Under the pieces are notes generated by a model that did no database searches, had not been told where the DNA came from, and saw nothing but the letters and a program-made list of their open reading frames with translations. DNA of 64,000 nucleotides from Pseudomonas pseudonitroreducens (GTDB lineage: Bacteria > Pseudomonadota > Gammaproteobacteria > Pseudomonadales > Pseudomonadaceae): NCBI RefSeq assembly GCF_021603645.1, contig NZ_BQHJ01000002.1, positions 310,001-374,000 of the forward strand, in the 5' to 3' direction. The position numbers were made by a program, and so were the translations under genes. Below are positions 1 to 10,250 of this stretch, one piece after another. Each line of letters opens with the position of its first letter. The stretch's first letter is position 1.

Positions 1-893
1 GTGAAGCGATCAGCCTCACCCTGGGCGCGGGAGACCACTTCATCGCGGTAGCCATTGGCTTCCTCGATGATGCGCTGGGCCTGACCACGGGCTTCGGGCA
101 CCACGCCGTTGGCGTAGGCTTCGGCCTGGTTCTTCTCGCGTTGCTCGTCCTCGCGGGCACGGATCACGTCATCGAACGCTTCCTGTACTTCACGCGGCGC
201 GGCGGCGCTCTGGATGTTCACCTGAGTCACCGTGATACCGGTCTTGTAGGTATCGAGGAAACGCTGCAGACGATCACGCACCTCGGTGGCCATCTGTTCG
301 CGGCCCTCGGTGAGGATCTTGTCCATGGTGGTCGAGCCAGCCACGTGGCGCAGGGCGCTTTCGGTGGCGTGCTGCAGGCTCACTTCCGGCTGGTCGACGT
401 TGAGCACGAAGTCCTTCAGGTTGCTGACCTTGTACTGCACGGTCAGCGGAACCTCGACGATGTTCTCGTCCTCGGTGAGCATCTGACCCTGCTTGCTGTA
501 GGCACGCTCGCGGGTGACGTTCTCCTGGAACTTCTTGTCGATCGGCGGGAAGTAGATGTTCAGGCCGGGGCCCACGGTCTCGTGGTACTGACCGAAGCGC
601 AGGATCACCGCCTGCTCCTGCTCATCCACCACGTAGATGGCGTTGTACAGCCACAGCACGGCGAGAATCGCCAGGCCGATACCGAACAGACCGAGGCTAC
701 CGCCCCGACCACCGCCGCCACCGCCCGAACCACTGCCGCGCTTGGGTTTGCCAAAAATTCCGTTCAGGCTGTCTTGCAGCTTGCGGAAGGCCTCATCCAG
801 ATCAGGAGGACCCTGGCGACCACCACCACGGCGTCCACCCCAGGGGTCCTGGTCGTTCTTGTTCGAGTTGTCACCCGGCTCATTCCAAGCCAT
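1..893 (-). CDS. hflK: HflK, FtsH-associated membrane protease regulator (partial, C-terminus off window)
   Basis: HflK and HflC form a large SPFH-type complex in the inner membrane that surrounds and modulates the FtsH protease. The 297 visible codons begin at the ATG at 893 (MAWNEPG). Order seen: Gly/Arg-rich cytoplasmic N-terminus (about residues 18-66, GGRRGGGRQG and a GGGGGG run), one membrane segment (about 67-88, FGIGLAILAVLWLY), then an SPFH/band-7 domain (VVDEQEQAVILRFG, GPGLNIYFPP). The reading frame is open at base 1, so roughly the last quarter of a typical ~400-residue HflK lies outside. It follows hflX by 95 bp on the same strand, as in the usual hfq-hflX-hflK-hflC cluster. Identity is firm from the motifs and the neighbours. 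Confidence 0.95.
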   Translation of the reverse strand, partial: MAWNEPGDNSNKNDQDPWGGRRGGGRQGPPDLDEAFRKLQDSLNGIFGKPKRGSGSGGGGGGRGGSLGLFGIGLAILAVLWLYNAIYVVDEQEQAVILRFGQYHETVGPGLNIYFPPIDKKFQENVTRERAYSKQGQMLTEDENIVEVPLTVQYKVSNLKDFVLNVDQPEVSLQHATESALRHVAGSTTMDKILTEGREQMATEVRDRLQRFLDTYKTGITVTQVNIQSAAAPREVQEAFDDVIRAREDEQREKNQAEAYANGVVPEARGQAQRIIEEANGYRDEVVSRAQGEADRF

Positions 894-988
894 AGCGCTC
901 TCCATCTGATAACGCGAAAACGCGCCTACGGCGCGCCCACCTATGCTACCGAATGCCCATTACCCTGCCAAAAACAGTGTGCCGGGCT

Positions 989-2290
989 TTATTGCAAAGT
1001 GTGTTGCGCAATGAACTCCGCCGGCTGCCAGCCTTCGCGGCTCACCATGCGGTTCAACTCGACACGCGGCAGGCGGACCTGCAAAACGGCGCGTCCTTGT
1101 TCGTCGTGATTCTCCGACTGTACCGCACCCAGCTCGAAGAACTGAGCCCGGAGTCGTCCGAGGCGCTGTGGCAGACAGAGCGTTCCGACGAACATGTCCT
1201 CCCCCAGCAACTCGGCGACCGCCTGCTCGAGCAATTCCAGTCCGCGCGATTCCCGCGCCGACAGCCAGACACGAACCGGCTTGCCCAACTCGTCGCGCTG
1301 GATCATCGGCTGCATGTCCGGCAGCAGGTCGATCTTGTTGTACACCTCGAGCATCGGCAATTCGTTCGCGCCGATCTCTTTCAACACCGCCAGCACCTGT
1401 TCGATCTGCGCGTCGCGATCCGGCTCGTGGGAGTCGATCACGTGCAGCAGCAGATCGGAGTTGCTGGACTCTTCCAAGGTAGCCCGAAACGCCTCCACCA
1501 GCTTGTGCGGCAGGTGACGAATGAAGCCCACGGTGTCGGCCAGCACGATCGGCCCGACGTCATCCAGCTCCAGGCGGCGCAGGGTCGGGTCGAGGGTGGC
1601 GAACAACTGGTCGGCCGCATAGACCTCGGAAGTGGTCAGCGCATTGAACAGCGTGGACTTGCCGGCGTTGGTGTAGCCCACCAGGGATACCGCCGGAATC
1701 TCCGCCCGGCGACGGCCACGACGAGCCTGCTCACGCTGGCTGCGGACCTTTTCCAGGCGGGACTTGATCTGGCGGATACGCCCACGCAGCAGGCGGCGGT
1801 CGGTTTCCAGCTGGGTTTCACCCGGGCCACGCAGGCCGATACCGCCTTTCTGGCGTTCAAGGTGAGTCCAGCCGCGTACCAGACGCGTGCTCATGTGCTC
1901 CAGCTGGGCGAGCTCCACCTGCAGCTTGCCTTCGTGGGTACGGGCGCGCTGGGCGAAGATGTCGAGGATCAGCCCCGTACGGTCGAGCACGCGACATTCG
2001 AGCGCTCGCTCGAGGTTGCGCTCCTGGCTCGGCGTAAGGGTGTGATTGAAGATGATCAGCTCGACCTTCTCGGCGTGGACGAGGTCGTGCAACTCTTCGA
2101 CCTTGCCGCTGCCGATCAGGTACTTGGCTGAGGGCTGATGGCGCGAAATGCTGACGAAAGCAACCGATTCCGCGCCTGCCGAACGGGCCAGCTCCTGGAA
2201 TTCCTGCGGGTCTTCGCGCGCCTCGGGGTCCTGACCTTCCAGATGGACCAGAATGGCCCGTTCCCCACCACCCGGGCGCTCAAAGAACAA
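989..2290 (-). CDS. hflX: HflX, ribosome-associated GTPase
   Basis: HflX is a TRAFAC-class GTPase that binds the 50S subunit and splits or rescues stalled or heat-damaged ribosomes. The 433-residue product shows the HflX N-terminal domain (SAKYLIGSGKVEEL, FNHTLTPSQERNLE near residues 54-95), the glycine-rich linker motif GIGLRGPGETQLETDRR (about 150-166) and the G domain with P-loop GYTNAGKS (about 205-212), DTVGF and NKID. The chosen start is a TTG at 2290: it is preceded by GGGAG with about 7 bases of spacing, which overlaps the hfq stop region, and the encoded (M)FFERPGGGER matches the family N-terminus. It sits 12 bp after hfq and is probably co-transcribed. Confidence 0.95.
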   Translation of the reverse strand: MFFERPGGGERAILVHLEGQDPEAREDPQEFQELARSAGAESVAFVSISRHQPSAKYLIGSGKVEELHDLVHAEKVELIIFNHTLTPSQERNLERALECRVLDRTGLILDIFAQRARTHEGKLQVELAQLEHMSTRLVRGWTHLERQKGGIGLRGPGETQLETDRRLLRGRIRQIKSRLEKVRSQREQARRGRRRAEIPAVSLVGYTNAGKSTLFNALTTSEVYAADQLFATLDPTLRRLELDDVGPIVLADTVGFIRHLPHKLVEAFRATLEESSNSDLLLHVIDSHEPDRDAQIEQVLAVLKEIGANELPMLEVYNKIDLLPDMQPMIQRDELGKPVRVWLSARESRGLELLEQAVAELLGEDMFVGTLCLPQRLGRLRAQFFELGAVQSENHDEQGRAVLQVRLPRVELNRMVSREGWQPAEFIAQHTLQ

Positions 2291-2302
2291 GGCGGACTCC
2301 CG

Positions 2303-2584
<282 letters not shown>

Positions 2585-2657
2585 TTAGTAGTAGTCGAAT
2601 TTGGCTTAACGCCGTCCTGAACCCCAAGGATAGACGGCCGGAATTAAGGTCTCGAGC

Positions 2658-3620
2658 CTATATGGAGACCGCCTCAAAGTATTTCAAGGCACGCGGCAAA
2701 TTGTCGCTTGCCTGACTGTCCAACCAGTGTAGATCGCTCCAGCTGCGGAGCCAGGTGAACTGGCGCTTGGCTAGCTGCCGCGTGGCGATGACGCCGCGCT
2801 CCACCATCTCAGCGTAGGACAGTTTGCCCTCGAGGTAATCCCATACCTGTCGGTAACCCACCGCTCTTATGGACGGTAGCCCCACGTGCAAGTCACTCCT
2901 TGCGCGAAGGCGTTCGACCTCGGCGATGAAGCCCTGTTCCAGCATCTGGTCAAAACGTTGCGCGATACGCTCGTGCAATACCTGGCGCTGCAGAGGCGCG
3001 ATTGCCAGATGAGCCACAGTATACGGTAATTGTCCACCGCCTTGCGCGCCGAGACCCGCATTTTCACGCGCCTGGCGCAGGCGATGTGCAGTCATGGACA
3101 TACCGCTCACACGGTACACCTCAAGGGCCCGGACAAGTCGCTGGGGATCGTTGGGATGGATACGTGCAGCCGACTCCGGGTCGACGCGGGCCAGCTCCGC
3201 ATGCAGAGCGCCCCAGCCTTCGGCGGCGGCCCAGGCCTCCAGCTCAGCCCGCACGGCGGCGTCGGCGCCGGGCATATCGGCCAGACCTTCCAGCAACGCC
3301 TTGAAATACAACATGGTGCCGCCAACCAGCAGCGGGATCTTCCCGGCCGCGGTGATCTCGGCCATGGCCGCCAGGGCGTCAGCGCGGAACTCCGCCGCCG
3401 AATAGGCCTCGCTGGGGTCACGAATGTCGATCAGGCGGTGCGGAAACTCGGCCAGCACTTCACGAGAAGGCTTGGCAGTACCGATGTCCATGTCGCGGTA
3501 GATCAGCGCCGAGTCCACGCTGATCAACTCCACTGGCAGCAAGCGCGCCAGTTCCAGCGCCAGGTCGGTCTTGCCGGCGGCGGTGGGGCCCATGAGAAAA
3601 ATGGCGGGAGGCAGGGACAT
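2658..3620 (-). CDS. miaA: MiaA, tRNA dimethylallyltransferase
   Basis: MiaA transfers a dimethylallyl group to the N6 of A37 in tRNAs that read UNN codons, the first step of ms2i6A formation. The protein (320 residues from the ATG at 3620) carries the P-loop [11 protein letters not shown], the substrate-binding [18 protein letters not shown] segment, [15 protein letters not shown] and the C-terminal [13 protein letters not shown] motif. An in-frame GTG seven codons upstream (3641) is possible, but family proteins usually begin at [12 protein letters not shown]. It lies 95 bp after mutL and just upstream of hfq, the conserved mutL-miaA-hfq order in gammaproteobacteria. Confidence 0.96.
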   Translation of the reverse strand: MSLPPAIFLMGPTAAGKTDLALELARLLPVELISVDSALIYRDMDIGTAKPSREVLAEFPHRLIDIRDPSEAYSAAEFRADALAAMAEITAAGKIPLLVGGTMLYFKALLEGLADMPGADAAVRAELEAWAAAEGWGALHAELARVDPESAARIHPNDPQRLVRALEVYRVSGMSMTAHRLRQARENAGLGAQGGGQLPYTVAHLAIAPLQRQVLHERIAQRFDQMLEQGFIAEVERLRARSDLHVGLPSIRAVGYRQVWDYLEGKLSYAEMVERGVIATRQLAKRQFTWLRSWSDLHWLDSQASDNLPRALKYFEAVSI

Positions 3621-3698
3621 CGGGAGCTCGTTATTGCGCACTGCTGAATCGATTGGCGCGCAGTTTACTGCACTTTCCTGAACGCAACCTTACGGAAA

Positions 3699-5603
3699 TC
3701 AACGTCCGCGCAGGAACAGCTTGTCCAGTTCGTCGAGCCCCAACTGGGTCCAGGTCGGGCGGCCGTGGTTGCACTGGCCGCTGCGCTCGGTCACTTCCAT
3801 GTCGCGCAACAGGCCGTTCATCTCCGGCAGGGTCAGACGCCGGTTGGCGCGTACCGCGCCGTGGCAGGCCATGGTGCCGAGCAGCTCGTTGAGGTGCGCC
3901 TGGATACGGTCGCTGGTGCCGTACTCCAGCAGATCGGCAAGCACGTCGCGCACCAACTGGGTGGCCTCGGCCTGCTTGAGCAGCGCGGGAATCTGGCGGA
4001 TCGCCAGGGTTTCCGGGCCGAGCCGCTGCAATTCAAAGCCCAGCCTGGAGAACCAGCTGCCATGCTCTTCGGCGCAATCCGCCTCGCGCTCGCTGACGGC
4101 GATAGACTCCGGCACCAGCAGCGGCTGGCCGCGCAGGCCTTCGCTGGCCATGGCGGTCTTCAGGCGTTCGTACATGATGCGTTCGTGAGCAGCGTGCATA
4201 TCCACCAGCACCAGGCCGTGGGCGTTCTCCGAGAGGATATAGATGCCCTTGAGCTGCGCCAGGGCATAGCCCAGCGGCGGCACGTCCTGGCTGCTTTCCG
4301 GCAGCGCCTGCGGCACCTGGTCGGGCAACGGAGCGAAGTAGGCCTTGTAGGCGCCCTGGGCCTCCTGGATCGGCGGCATTTCCGGGCGGTTCGGCTGATA
4401 GCTGTAGCCGCCACCAGCGCCGGCGCCGGCGGAAGTCGGACTCGGCTGCCAGGCGCGCGCGGCGGCAGGAGCCTCGAGCACGGTCTCGGACAGGCGCATC
4501 TCGCCCTGCGGGCCGAACTCGCCGGCTTCCGCGCCAGTGGGGCGCGGCACAGTCAGACTGGTCGCTCCCGGCGGCGCCAGCTGATCGTCCGGGCGCACTT
4601 CCGCCAGCGCCCGGTGCAGGGTGCCGTAGAGGAAGTCGTGGACCATGCGGCTGTCGCGGAAGCGCACTTCGTGCTTGGTCGGGTGGACGTTGACGTCCAC
4701 TACCGCGGGGTCGACCTCGAAGAACAGCACGAAGGTCGGATGCCGGCCGTTGTACAGCACGTCGCGATAGGCCTGGCGCACGGCGTGGGCGACCAGCTTG
4801 TCGCGCACCATGCGGCCGTTCACGTAGAAGTACTGCAGGTCCGGCTGGCTGCGGGAGAAGGTCGGCAGGCCAACCCAGCCCCACAGATGCAGGCCATTGC
4901 GCTCCACCTCGATGGGCAGGGCCTGCTCGAGGAAGCCGGAGCTGCACACCGCGCCGACGCGTCGGGCGCGGGAGGCTTCGTCCTTCGCTTCATGCAGCGA
5001 GAGGATGGTCTTGCCGTTGTGGCGCAGGTGGAAAGCCACGTCGAAGCGCGCCAGGGCCAGACGCTTGATGACTTCCTGCAGGTGATCGAATTCGGTCTTC
5101 TCGGCGCGCAGGAACTTGCGCCGCGCCGGGGTGTTGAAGAAAAGGTCGCGCACTTCGATGCTGGTGCCCACCGGGTGCGCCGCCGGCTTCACCGTGGATT
5201 CCATGTCGCGCCCCTCGACTTCCACCTGCCAGGCCTGCTCGGCGTCGGCGGTGCGGGACGTCAGGGTCAGACGGGAGACGGAACTGATCGAGGCCAGCGC
5301 TTCGCCACGGAAGCCCAGGCTCATCACCCGCTCGAGGTCTTCCAGTTCGCGGATCTTGCTGGTGGCGTGGCGCGCCAGTGCCAGTGGCAGGTCGTCGGCG
5401 GGGATGCCGCTGCCATCGTCACGCACACGCAGCAGCTTGACGCCGCCCTGCTCGACTTCGACATCGATGCGCTTCGCACCGGCGTCCAGGCAGTTTTCCA
5501 GCAGTTCCTTGATGACCGAGGCGGGCCGCTCGACCACTTCGCCGGCAGCGATCTGGTTCGCCAGCCGCGGAGTCAGCAGCTGGATTCGGCGAACGTCACT
5601 CAT
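3699..5603 (-). CDS. mutL: MutL, DNA mismatch repair protein with endonuclease motifs
   Basis: MutL couples mismatch recognition by MutS to strand excision. The 634-residue protein has the GHKL ATPase ([31 protein letters not shown] within residues 30-110), the transducer domain, a variable Pro/Ala-rich linker (about 340-430) and a C-terminal dimerisation domain. The C-terminal domain retains the metal-dependent nicking-endonuclease set: [12 protein letters not shown] (Met where the usual motif has Gln), ACHGAVRAN and CNHGRPT. This fits a methyl-independent pathway, as in P. aeruginosa. The ATG at 5603 overlaps the amiB stop by 4 nt (ATGA), so the two are translationally coupled. Confidence 0.97.
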   Translation of the reverse strand: MSDVRRIQLLTPRLANQIAAGEVVERPASVIKELLENCLDAGAKRIDVEVEQGGVKLLRVRDDGSGIPADDLPLALARHATSKIRELEDLERVMSLGFRGEALASISSVSRLTLTSRTADAEQAWQVEVEGRDMESTVKPAAHPVGTSIEVRDLFFNTPARRKFLRAEKTEFDHLQEVIKRLALARFDVAFHLRHNGKTILSLHEAKDEASRARRVGAVCSSGFLEQALPIEVERNGLHLWGWVGLPTFSRSQPDLQYFYVNGRMVRDKLVAHAVRQAYRDVLYNGRHPTFVLFFEVDPAVVDVNVHPTKHEVRFRDSRMVHDFLYGTLHRALAEVRPDDQLAPPGATSLTVPRPTGAEAGEFGPQGEMRLSETVLEAPAAARAWQPSPTSAGAGAGGGYSYQPNRPEMPPIQEAQGAYKAYFAPLPDQVPQALPESSQDVPPLGYALAQLKGIYILSENAHGLVLVDMHAAHERIMYERLKTAMASEGLRGQPLLVPESIAVSEREADCAEEHGSWFSRLGFELQRLGPETLAIRQIPALLKQAEATQLVRDVLADLLEYGTSDRIQAHLNELLGTMACHGAVRANRRLTLPEMNGLLRDMEVTERSGQCNHGRPTWTQLGLDELDKLFLRGR

Positions 5604-7030
5604 TGCTGCGACGCCAGGGCAGTGCCGGGAATGTTCAGCACCTGGCCGACCTTCAGGGCATCGGTCTTCAGGCTGTTGGCACTGCGGATCGATGCGGTAC
5701 TGACGTCATAGCGGCTGGCGATCATGCCCAGGCTCTCGCCGGCGCGCACCACGTGCTCGCGGGGGCCGGAAGCCAACTGGCCGCCGTCACGCAGCGAAGC
5801 GATGTAGGTGCCCGGCGGCGGGGTCTGCACGAAGTACTGGCGCACACCGCTGGCAATGGATCGCGCCAGCGCCTGCTGGTGCGAACCGCTGGCCAGCTTG
5901 GCCGATTCGTTCGGGTTGGAGATGAACCCGGTTTCCACCAGGATCGACGGGATATCCGGAGACTTCAGCACCATGAAGCCGGCCTGTTCCACCCGACGCT
6001 TGTGCAACGGGGTGACACGCCCAACGCTGGTCAGGACCTTGTGGCCGACGTCCAGGCTGGAAGACATGGTGGCGGTCATCGACAGGTCGAGCAGCACGCC
6101 GGCGAGCATCTTGTCCTTGTCGTCGAGGTTGACGCCGCCATCACCGCCGATGAGGTCGGAACGGTTTTCCGTGTCGGCCAGCCAGCGCGCGGTCTCGGAG
6201 GTGGCGCCGCGATCGGACAGGGCGAACACCGAGGCACCGAAGGCGCTGCGGCTGGGCGCGGCGTCGGCATGGATGGAAACGAACAGGTCCGCGCCTTTCT
6301 TGCGGGCGATGACGGTGCGGTTGCGCAGCGGGATGAAGTAGTCGCCGGTCCGCGTCAGTTCGGCGCGGAAGCCCTTCATCTGGTTGATCTGCCGTTGCAG
6401 TTCGCGGGCGATCGACAGGGTGATGTTCTTCTCGTGCAGGCCGTTCGGGCCGAGAGCACCGGGGTCTTCGCCGCCGTGGCCGGCGTCGATGGCAATCACG
6501 ATGTCACGCTTGCCGCCGCTGCTGGGCGCGGGAATCTTGGCGACCGACTGCGCCGGGCTGACCGGGGTGGCGGGTACGCTGGGGGTCGGGGTCGCCGGTA
6601 CGTCCGGGGCGATGTCAGCGCCCTGGTCATACAGGTCGACGACCAGGCGATTGCCGTACTGCTGGTTCGGCGGCAGCACGAAGCTCTTGGGCGTGACCTG
6701 GTTCTTCAGGTCCAACACCAGGCGCAGGTCGGTGGGCGAGCGCTGTGCAGAGCGCATCGCGGTGATCGGCGTGTTGCTCAGCTTGAGCTTGTCGAGTGCG
6801 GCGGCCATCTGCGCGCCATTGATGTCGACGACGATGCGGTTGGGTGCACTCAGGGTGAACAGACTGTGCTGCACGGGACCGGACAAGTCGAACACCAGAC
6901 GTGTGTTGTCCGGCGCGCGCCAGATGCGCACGCTCTTGATTTGCGTGGCGGCAGAAACCTCGCCGGCAAAGAATGCCAGCAGAACGGACACCCCGATAAA
7001 CAACGCCCGAAGGCGCAACCCCCAACCCAT
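5600..7030 (-). CDS. amiB: AmiB-type N-acetylmuramoyl-L-alanine amidase
   Basis: Periplasmic zinc amidase that cleaves septal peptidoglycan during daughter-cell separation. From the ATG at 7030 ([10 protein letters not shown]) it has 476 residues: a signal peptide (cut probably after FAGEVSA), an AMIN domain (about 25-125, [20 protein letters not shown]), a Pro/Thr linker, the Amidase_3 catalytic domain ([44 protein letters not shown]) and a C-terminal LysM domain ([16 protein letters not shown]). The start is 8 bp after the tsaE stop with an A/G-rich site. A longer frame extends upstream but would overlap tsaE and lacks a signal peptide at its start. Confidence 0.95.
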   Translation of the reverse strand: MGWGLRLRALFIGVSVLLAFFAGEVSAATQIKSVRIWRAPDNTRLVFDLSGPVQHSLFTLSAPNRIVVDINGAQMAAALDKLKLSNTPITAMRSAQRSPTDLRLVLDLKNQVTPKSFVLPPNQQYGNRLVVDLYDQGADIAPDVPATPTPSVPATPVSPAQSVAKIPAPSSGGKRDIVIAIDAGHGGEDPGALGPNGLHEKNITLSIARELQRQINQMKGFRAELTRTGDYFIPLRNRTVIARKKGADLFVSIHADAAPSRSAFGASVFALSDRGATSETARWLADTENRSDLIGGDGGVNLDDKDKMLAGVLLDLSMTATMSSSLDVGHKVLTSVGRVTPLHKRRVEQAGFMVLKSPDIPSILVETGFISNPNESAKLASGSHQQALARSIASGVRQYFVQTPPPGTYIASLRDGGQLASGPREHVVRAGESLGMIASRYDVSTASIRSANSLKTDALKVGQVLNIPGTALASQQ

Positions 7031-7037
7031 CTTTTTT

Positions 7038-7505
7038 CTATGCTCCCGTGGCCAGGGCGGCACACCAGGCTTCGCCCCGTGTTCCGTGCGGGTCGAGGCG
7101 CAGCATGCGTCCGCCCGCATGCGGAACAATGGTAATGTCCATGTCGGCCTTTGGCAAAATGCCTTTGCCGCGCTCCGCCCACTCGATCAGGCACAGTGCG
7201 TCGCCCTCGAAGTAGTCGCGGATACCGAGGAACTCCAGTTCTTCCGGATCGGCGAGGCGGTAGAGGTCGAAGTGGAAGGCGCGCAGATCGCCGATTTCGT
7301 AGGGCTCGACCAGGGTAAAGGTCGGACTTTTCACCGCTCCGGCATGGCCCAATCCGCGCAGAATGCCGCGCGAGAGGGTCGTCTTGCCCGCCCCCAGGTC
7401 TCCGTGCAGGTAGATCACCCCGCGTCCGCCGGCTGCCTCGGCAATCCGCCGACCGAGGTCGACCATGGCATCTTCGCCGTCGGCGAAAAGATTCAGTTCA
7501 GGCAT
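7038..7505 (-). CDS. tsaE: TsaE, ATPase for tRNA t6A synthesis
   Basis: TsaE is the small P-loop ATPase that works with TsaB, TsaD and TsaC to add threonylcarbamoyl to A37 of ANN-decoding tRNAs. The 155-residue protein shows HGDLGAGKTTLSRG (Walker A), SPTFTLVEPYE and the FDLYRL...EELEFLGIRDYF and LIEWAERG blocks diagnostic of the family. The ATG at 7505 (MPELNLFADG) overlaps the end of the upstream nnrD/E gene by 13 bp. Downstream, amiB starts within 8 bp, so the nnrD/E-tsaE-amiB-mutL-miaA-hfq order looks like one long transcription unit. Confidence 0.95.
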   Translation of the reverse strand: MPELNLFADGEDAMVDLGRRIAEAAGGRGVIYLHGDLGAGKTTLSRGILRGLGHAGAVKSPTFTLVEPYEIGDLRAFHFDLYRLADPEELEFLGIRDYFEGDALCLIEWAERGKGILPKADMDITIVPHAGGRMLRLDPHGTRGEAWCAALATGA

Positions 7506-8989
7506 GGGGACAGCTCCTCGAGCAACTGACGAACGGCAGGAATCAGATCGGCGGCTGCCAGGCCGCGACCTTGCGCACCGAGCGACTCGCCGGCACATGC
7601 ATGCAGCCAGACTGCCAGGCAGGCGGCATCGAACGCAGGCAAGCCCTGCGCCAGCAGCGCACCGAGAATGCCGGACAACACATCGCCGAGCCCAGCGCCC
7701 GCCATGGCAGGGTGACCATGACTGCACAGCGCCAGCCGTCCATCCGGAGACGCGACCAAGCTGCCGACGCCCTTGAGCACGACCACGGCCTGATAGCGCT
7801 GTGCCAGTGCGCGCGCCGCATTCGGGCGGTCCGCCTGGACCTCGGCGGTGGTTATCCCTAGCAGACGCGCCGCTTCGGCGGGATGGGGAGTGATCAACCA
7901 GTCAGCGGACGGACGAGCGACCAGCCCTTCGGACAGCAGATTGAGCGCATCGGCGTCCCACACCTGCCGGCACGCCAGGCTCGCCGCGGCACTGACCAGC
8001 ACACGGCCCCAGGCTTCGCGACCGATACCGGGCCCCACTACCAGGACATCGGCGCGCTCGGCGAGACGCAGCAGCTCGGCAGAAGAGGAAACGCCGCGCA
8101 CCATCAACTCAGGCCGGCGAGCCAACGCAGCGGGCACGTGGGCCGTGCGCGTCGCCAGAGAAACCAGCCCGGCACCACAGCGCAGCGCGCTTTCCGCTGC
8201 CAGCAGAGCGGCGCCCCCCATGCCGGTATCGCCGCCAATTACCAGCGCATGGCCGAACTGGCCCTTGTGCGCGGCCTTCGGGCGCACAGCCAGGCGAGCC
8301 AGCGAGGCAGGAGCGAGACGGCGCGCCACGCCGTCCTCGGAAATCAGCGCAGGATCGGCATCGAGCCCGTCGAACGCCAGTTCGCCACACTGATCGGGGC
8401 CACTGGCGGTGAACAGACCAAGCTTGAGGCCGATGAAGGTCACGGTCAGGTCGGCGTGCACCGCGCAACCCAGCACTTGCCCAGTGTCGGCGCTGAGACC
8501 GGAAGGGATGTCCACCGCCAGCACCGGCAGTCCGCTGGCGTTGATTGCGCCGATGGCCGAGGCATAGGGTTCACGCACCTCGCCACCGAGGCCGGTGCCC
8601 AGCAGCGCATCCACCAGCACGCCGCGCAGTTCGGCACGCTCGCTCCAGGCATCGATAGCCACGCCGACTGAGCGCGCCTCGCCATGGGCCGAGGCGGCAT
8701 CGCCGGACAGCCGCGAAGCCTCGCCCACCGCCAGCACGCGCACGCGCCAGCCGGCGCGCAGGGCCAGGGCCGCTATCAGGTAGCCATCGCCGGCGTTGTT
8801 GCCATGGCCGGCCAGGACGGTGATCTCGCCGGCATCCGGCCACTGGCGGCGCAGGGCGCGCCAGGCAGCATGGGCGGCACGGCGCATCAGCTCGAAGCCG
8901 GGCGTGCCAGCGGCGATCAGGCGTGCGTCGAGGTCACGTACCTGCTGGGCGCTGTAGAGATCAAGGGGCAGATTATCGTGGGCAGTCAT
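7493..8989 (-). CDS. nnrD: Bifunctional NAD(P)H-hydrate epimerase / ADP-dependent dehydratase
   Basis: Repairs hydrated NADH and NADPH: the N-terminal YjeF_N domain epimerises NAD(P)HX and the C-terminal ribokinase-like domain dehydrates it with ADP. From the ATG at 8989 (MTAHDNLPLDLYSAQQV) the protein has 498 residues. The epimerase part shows AGHGNNAGDGYLIA and VLVDALLGTGLGGEV; the dehydratase part shows GGDTGMGGAALLAAESAL, WLITPHPAEAARLLG and the GAGLGDVLSGILGALLAQG signature. The frame stays open further upstream, but that extension is low-complexity Arg/Pro sequence with no good start. It is the first gene of the minus-strand operon and is divergent from queG. Confidence 0.93.
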   Translation of the reverse strand: MTAHDNLPLDLYSAQQVRDLDARLIAAGTPGFELMRRAAHAAWRALRRQWPDAGEITVLAGHGNNAGDGYLIAALALRAGWRVRVLAVGEASRLSGDAASAHGEARSVGVAIDAWSERAELRGVLVDALLGTGLGGEVREPYASAIGAINASGLPVLAVDIPSGLSADTGQVLGCAVHADLTVTFIGLKLGLFTASGPDQCGELAFDGLDADPALISEDGVARRLAPASLARLAVRPKAAHKGQFGHALVIGGDTGMGGAALLAAESALRCGAGLVSLATRTAHVPAALARRPELMVRGVSSSAELLRLAERADVLVVGPGIGREAWGRVLVSAAASLACRQVWDADALNLLSEGLVARPSADWLITPHPAEAARLLGITTAEVQADRPNAARALAQRYQAVVVLKGVGSLVASPDGRLALCSHGHPAMAGAGLGDVLSGILGALLAQGLPAFDAACLAVWLHACAGESLGAQGRGLAAADLIPAVRQLLEELSPCLN

Positions 8990-9093
8990 CGCGATTCCGG
9001 GCGGCAGGGTGTGTCGCCTTGGCGTGCGGGCAGGCCGACGCCGGCAAGGTCTGGCAGAATTATACGCACCCGGACTTCGGTTTCCTGCCCTCC

Positions 9094-10155
9094 ATGCACG
9101 ATTCAACGCTCGACCATGACGACCTCGCCCGCGCCATCAAGGACTGGGGGCGCGAACTCGGCTTCCAGCAGGTCGGCATCAGCGGGCTCGACCTGGAGGC
9201 GCACGGTGCGCACCTGCAGCGCTGGCTGGCCGCCGGCTATCACGGCGAGATGGACTACATGGGCGCCCACGGCAGCAAGCGCTGGCGGCCGGACGAACTG
9301 GTGCCCGGCACCCTGCGGGTGGTGTCGCTGCGCATGGACTATCTGCCCGGCGACACGCGCATGGCGCAGGTGCTGGGCGATCCGGAGAAGGCCTATGTAT
9401 CGCGCTACGCCCTGGGCCGCGACTACCACAAGCTGATCCGCAAGCGCCTGCAGCAACTGGCCGAACGCATCCAGCAGCAGGTGGGGCCGTTCGGTTTCCG
9501 CGCCTTCGTCGATAGCGCGCCGGTGCTGGAGAAGGCCATTGCCGAGCAATCGGGCCTGGGCTGGATCGGCAAGAACACCCTGGTGCTCAATCGCAAGGCC
9601 GGCAGCTATTTCTTCCTCGGCGAGTTGTTCACCGATCTGCCACTGCCGGTGGACGCGCCGCACGGCACCGAGCACTGCGGGCGCTGCTCGGCCTGCATGG
9701 ACATCTGCCCCACCGCCGCCTTCGTCGCACCCTATGTACTGGACGCGCGGCGCTGCATCTCCTACCTGACCATCGAATTGAAGGGCTCGATCCCCGAGGA
9801 CCTGCGCCCGCTCATCGGCAACCGGGTGTTCGGCTGCGATGACTGCCAGATGGTCTGCCCGTGGAACCGCTTCGCCCGCGCCACCGACCAGCACGACTTC
9901 CAGCCGCGCCACAGCCTGGACAACGCCGCGCTGGCGGAGCTGTTCCTGTGGACGGAAGAAGAGTTTCTCAGCCGCACCGAAGGCTCGCCATTGCGGCGCG
10001 CCGGCTACGAGCGCTGGCTGCGCAACCTGGCTGTGGGGCTGGGCAATGCGCCGTCGACCATCCCGGTGATCGAGGCGCTGCGCGCGCGGCGGGAGTTCCC
10101 ATCGGAACTGGTACGCGAGCATGTGGAGTGGGCGCTGGGCCGGCACGGCGCTTGA
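9094..10155 (+). CDS. queG: QueG, epoxyqueuosine reductase
   Basis: QueG is a cobalamin- and Fe-S-dependent enzyme that reduces epoxyqueuosine to queuosine in tRNA anticodons. From the ATG at 9094 (MHDSTLDHDD) the protein has 353 residues. Two 4Fe-4S cluster motifs are visible, CGRCSACMDICPT (about residues 195-207) and CDDCQMVCPWN (about 249-259), with the family blocks VDSAPVLEKAIAEQSGLGWIG and FLGELFTDLPL. The start is chosen because the longer open frame upstream is antisense to the beginning of nnrD/E and encodes nothing recognisable. It is divergent from nnrD/E across about 100 bp. Confidence 0.95.
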   Translation: MHDSTLDHDDLARAIKDWGRELGFQQVGISGLDLEAHGAHLQRWLAAGYHGEMDYMGAHGSKRWRPDELVPGTLRVVSLRMDYLPGDTRMAQVLGDPEKAYVSRYALGRDYHKLIRKRLQQLAERIQQQVGPFGFRAFVDSAPVLEKAIAEQSGLGWIGKNTLVLNRKAGSYFFLGELFTDLPLPVDAPHGTEHCGRCSACMDICPTAAFVAPYVLDARRCISYLTIELKGSIPEDLRPLIGNRVFGCDDCQMVCPWNRFARATDQHDFQPRHSLDNAALAELFLWTEEEFLSRTEGSPLRRAGYERWLRNLAVGLGNAPSTIPVIEALRARREFPSELVREHVEWALGRHGA

Positions 10156-10162
10156 GGCTCTT

Positions 10163-10236
10163 GTAGGGCGCATAACGCGCCAGCGTTATCCGCCGCGCAC
10201 GTCGGCGGATAACCTGTTCCAGGTTATGCGCCCTAC
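10163..10236. repeat. Palindromic intergenic repeat, family C (GTAGGGCGCATAAC type)
   Basis: Paired inverted elements between queG and orn, beginning GTAGGGCGCATAACGC and ending in the complementary GCGCCCTAC. The centre contains a nested GCGGATAAC palindrome. Related copies lie at 11917-11997 and 52826-52901. Both flanking genes converge here, so it may also act as a transcript end. Confidence 0.85.
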
Positions 10237-10250
10237 GAGATGCCGCCCAC

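Noticed and set aside
3765-5711. A 648-codon open frame on the plus strand opposite mutL.
   Set aside because: It is an antisense shadow of mutL typical of high-GC DNA; its product is low-complexity and the minus-strand frame has clear MutL motifs.
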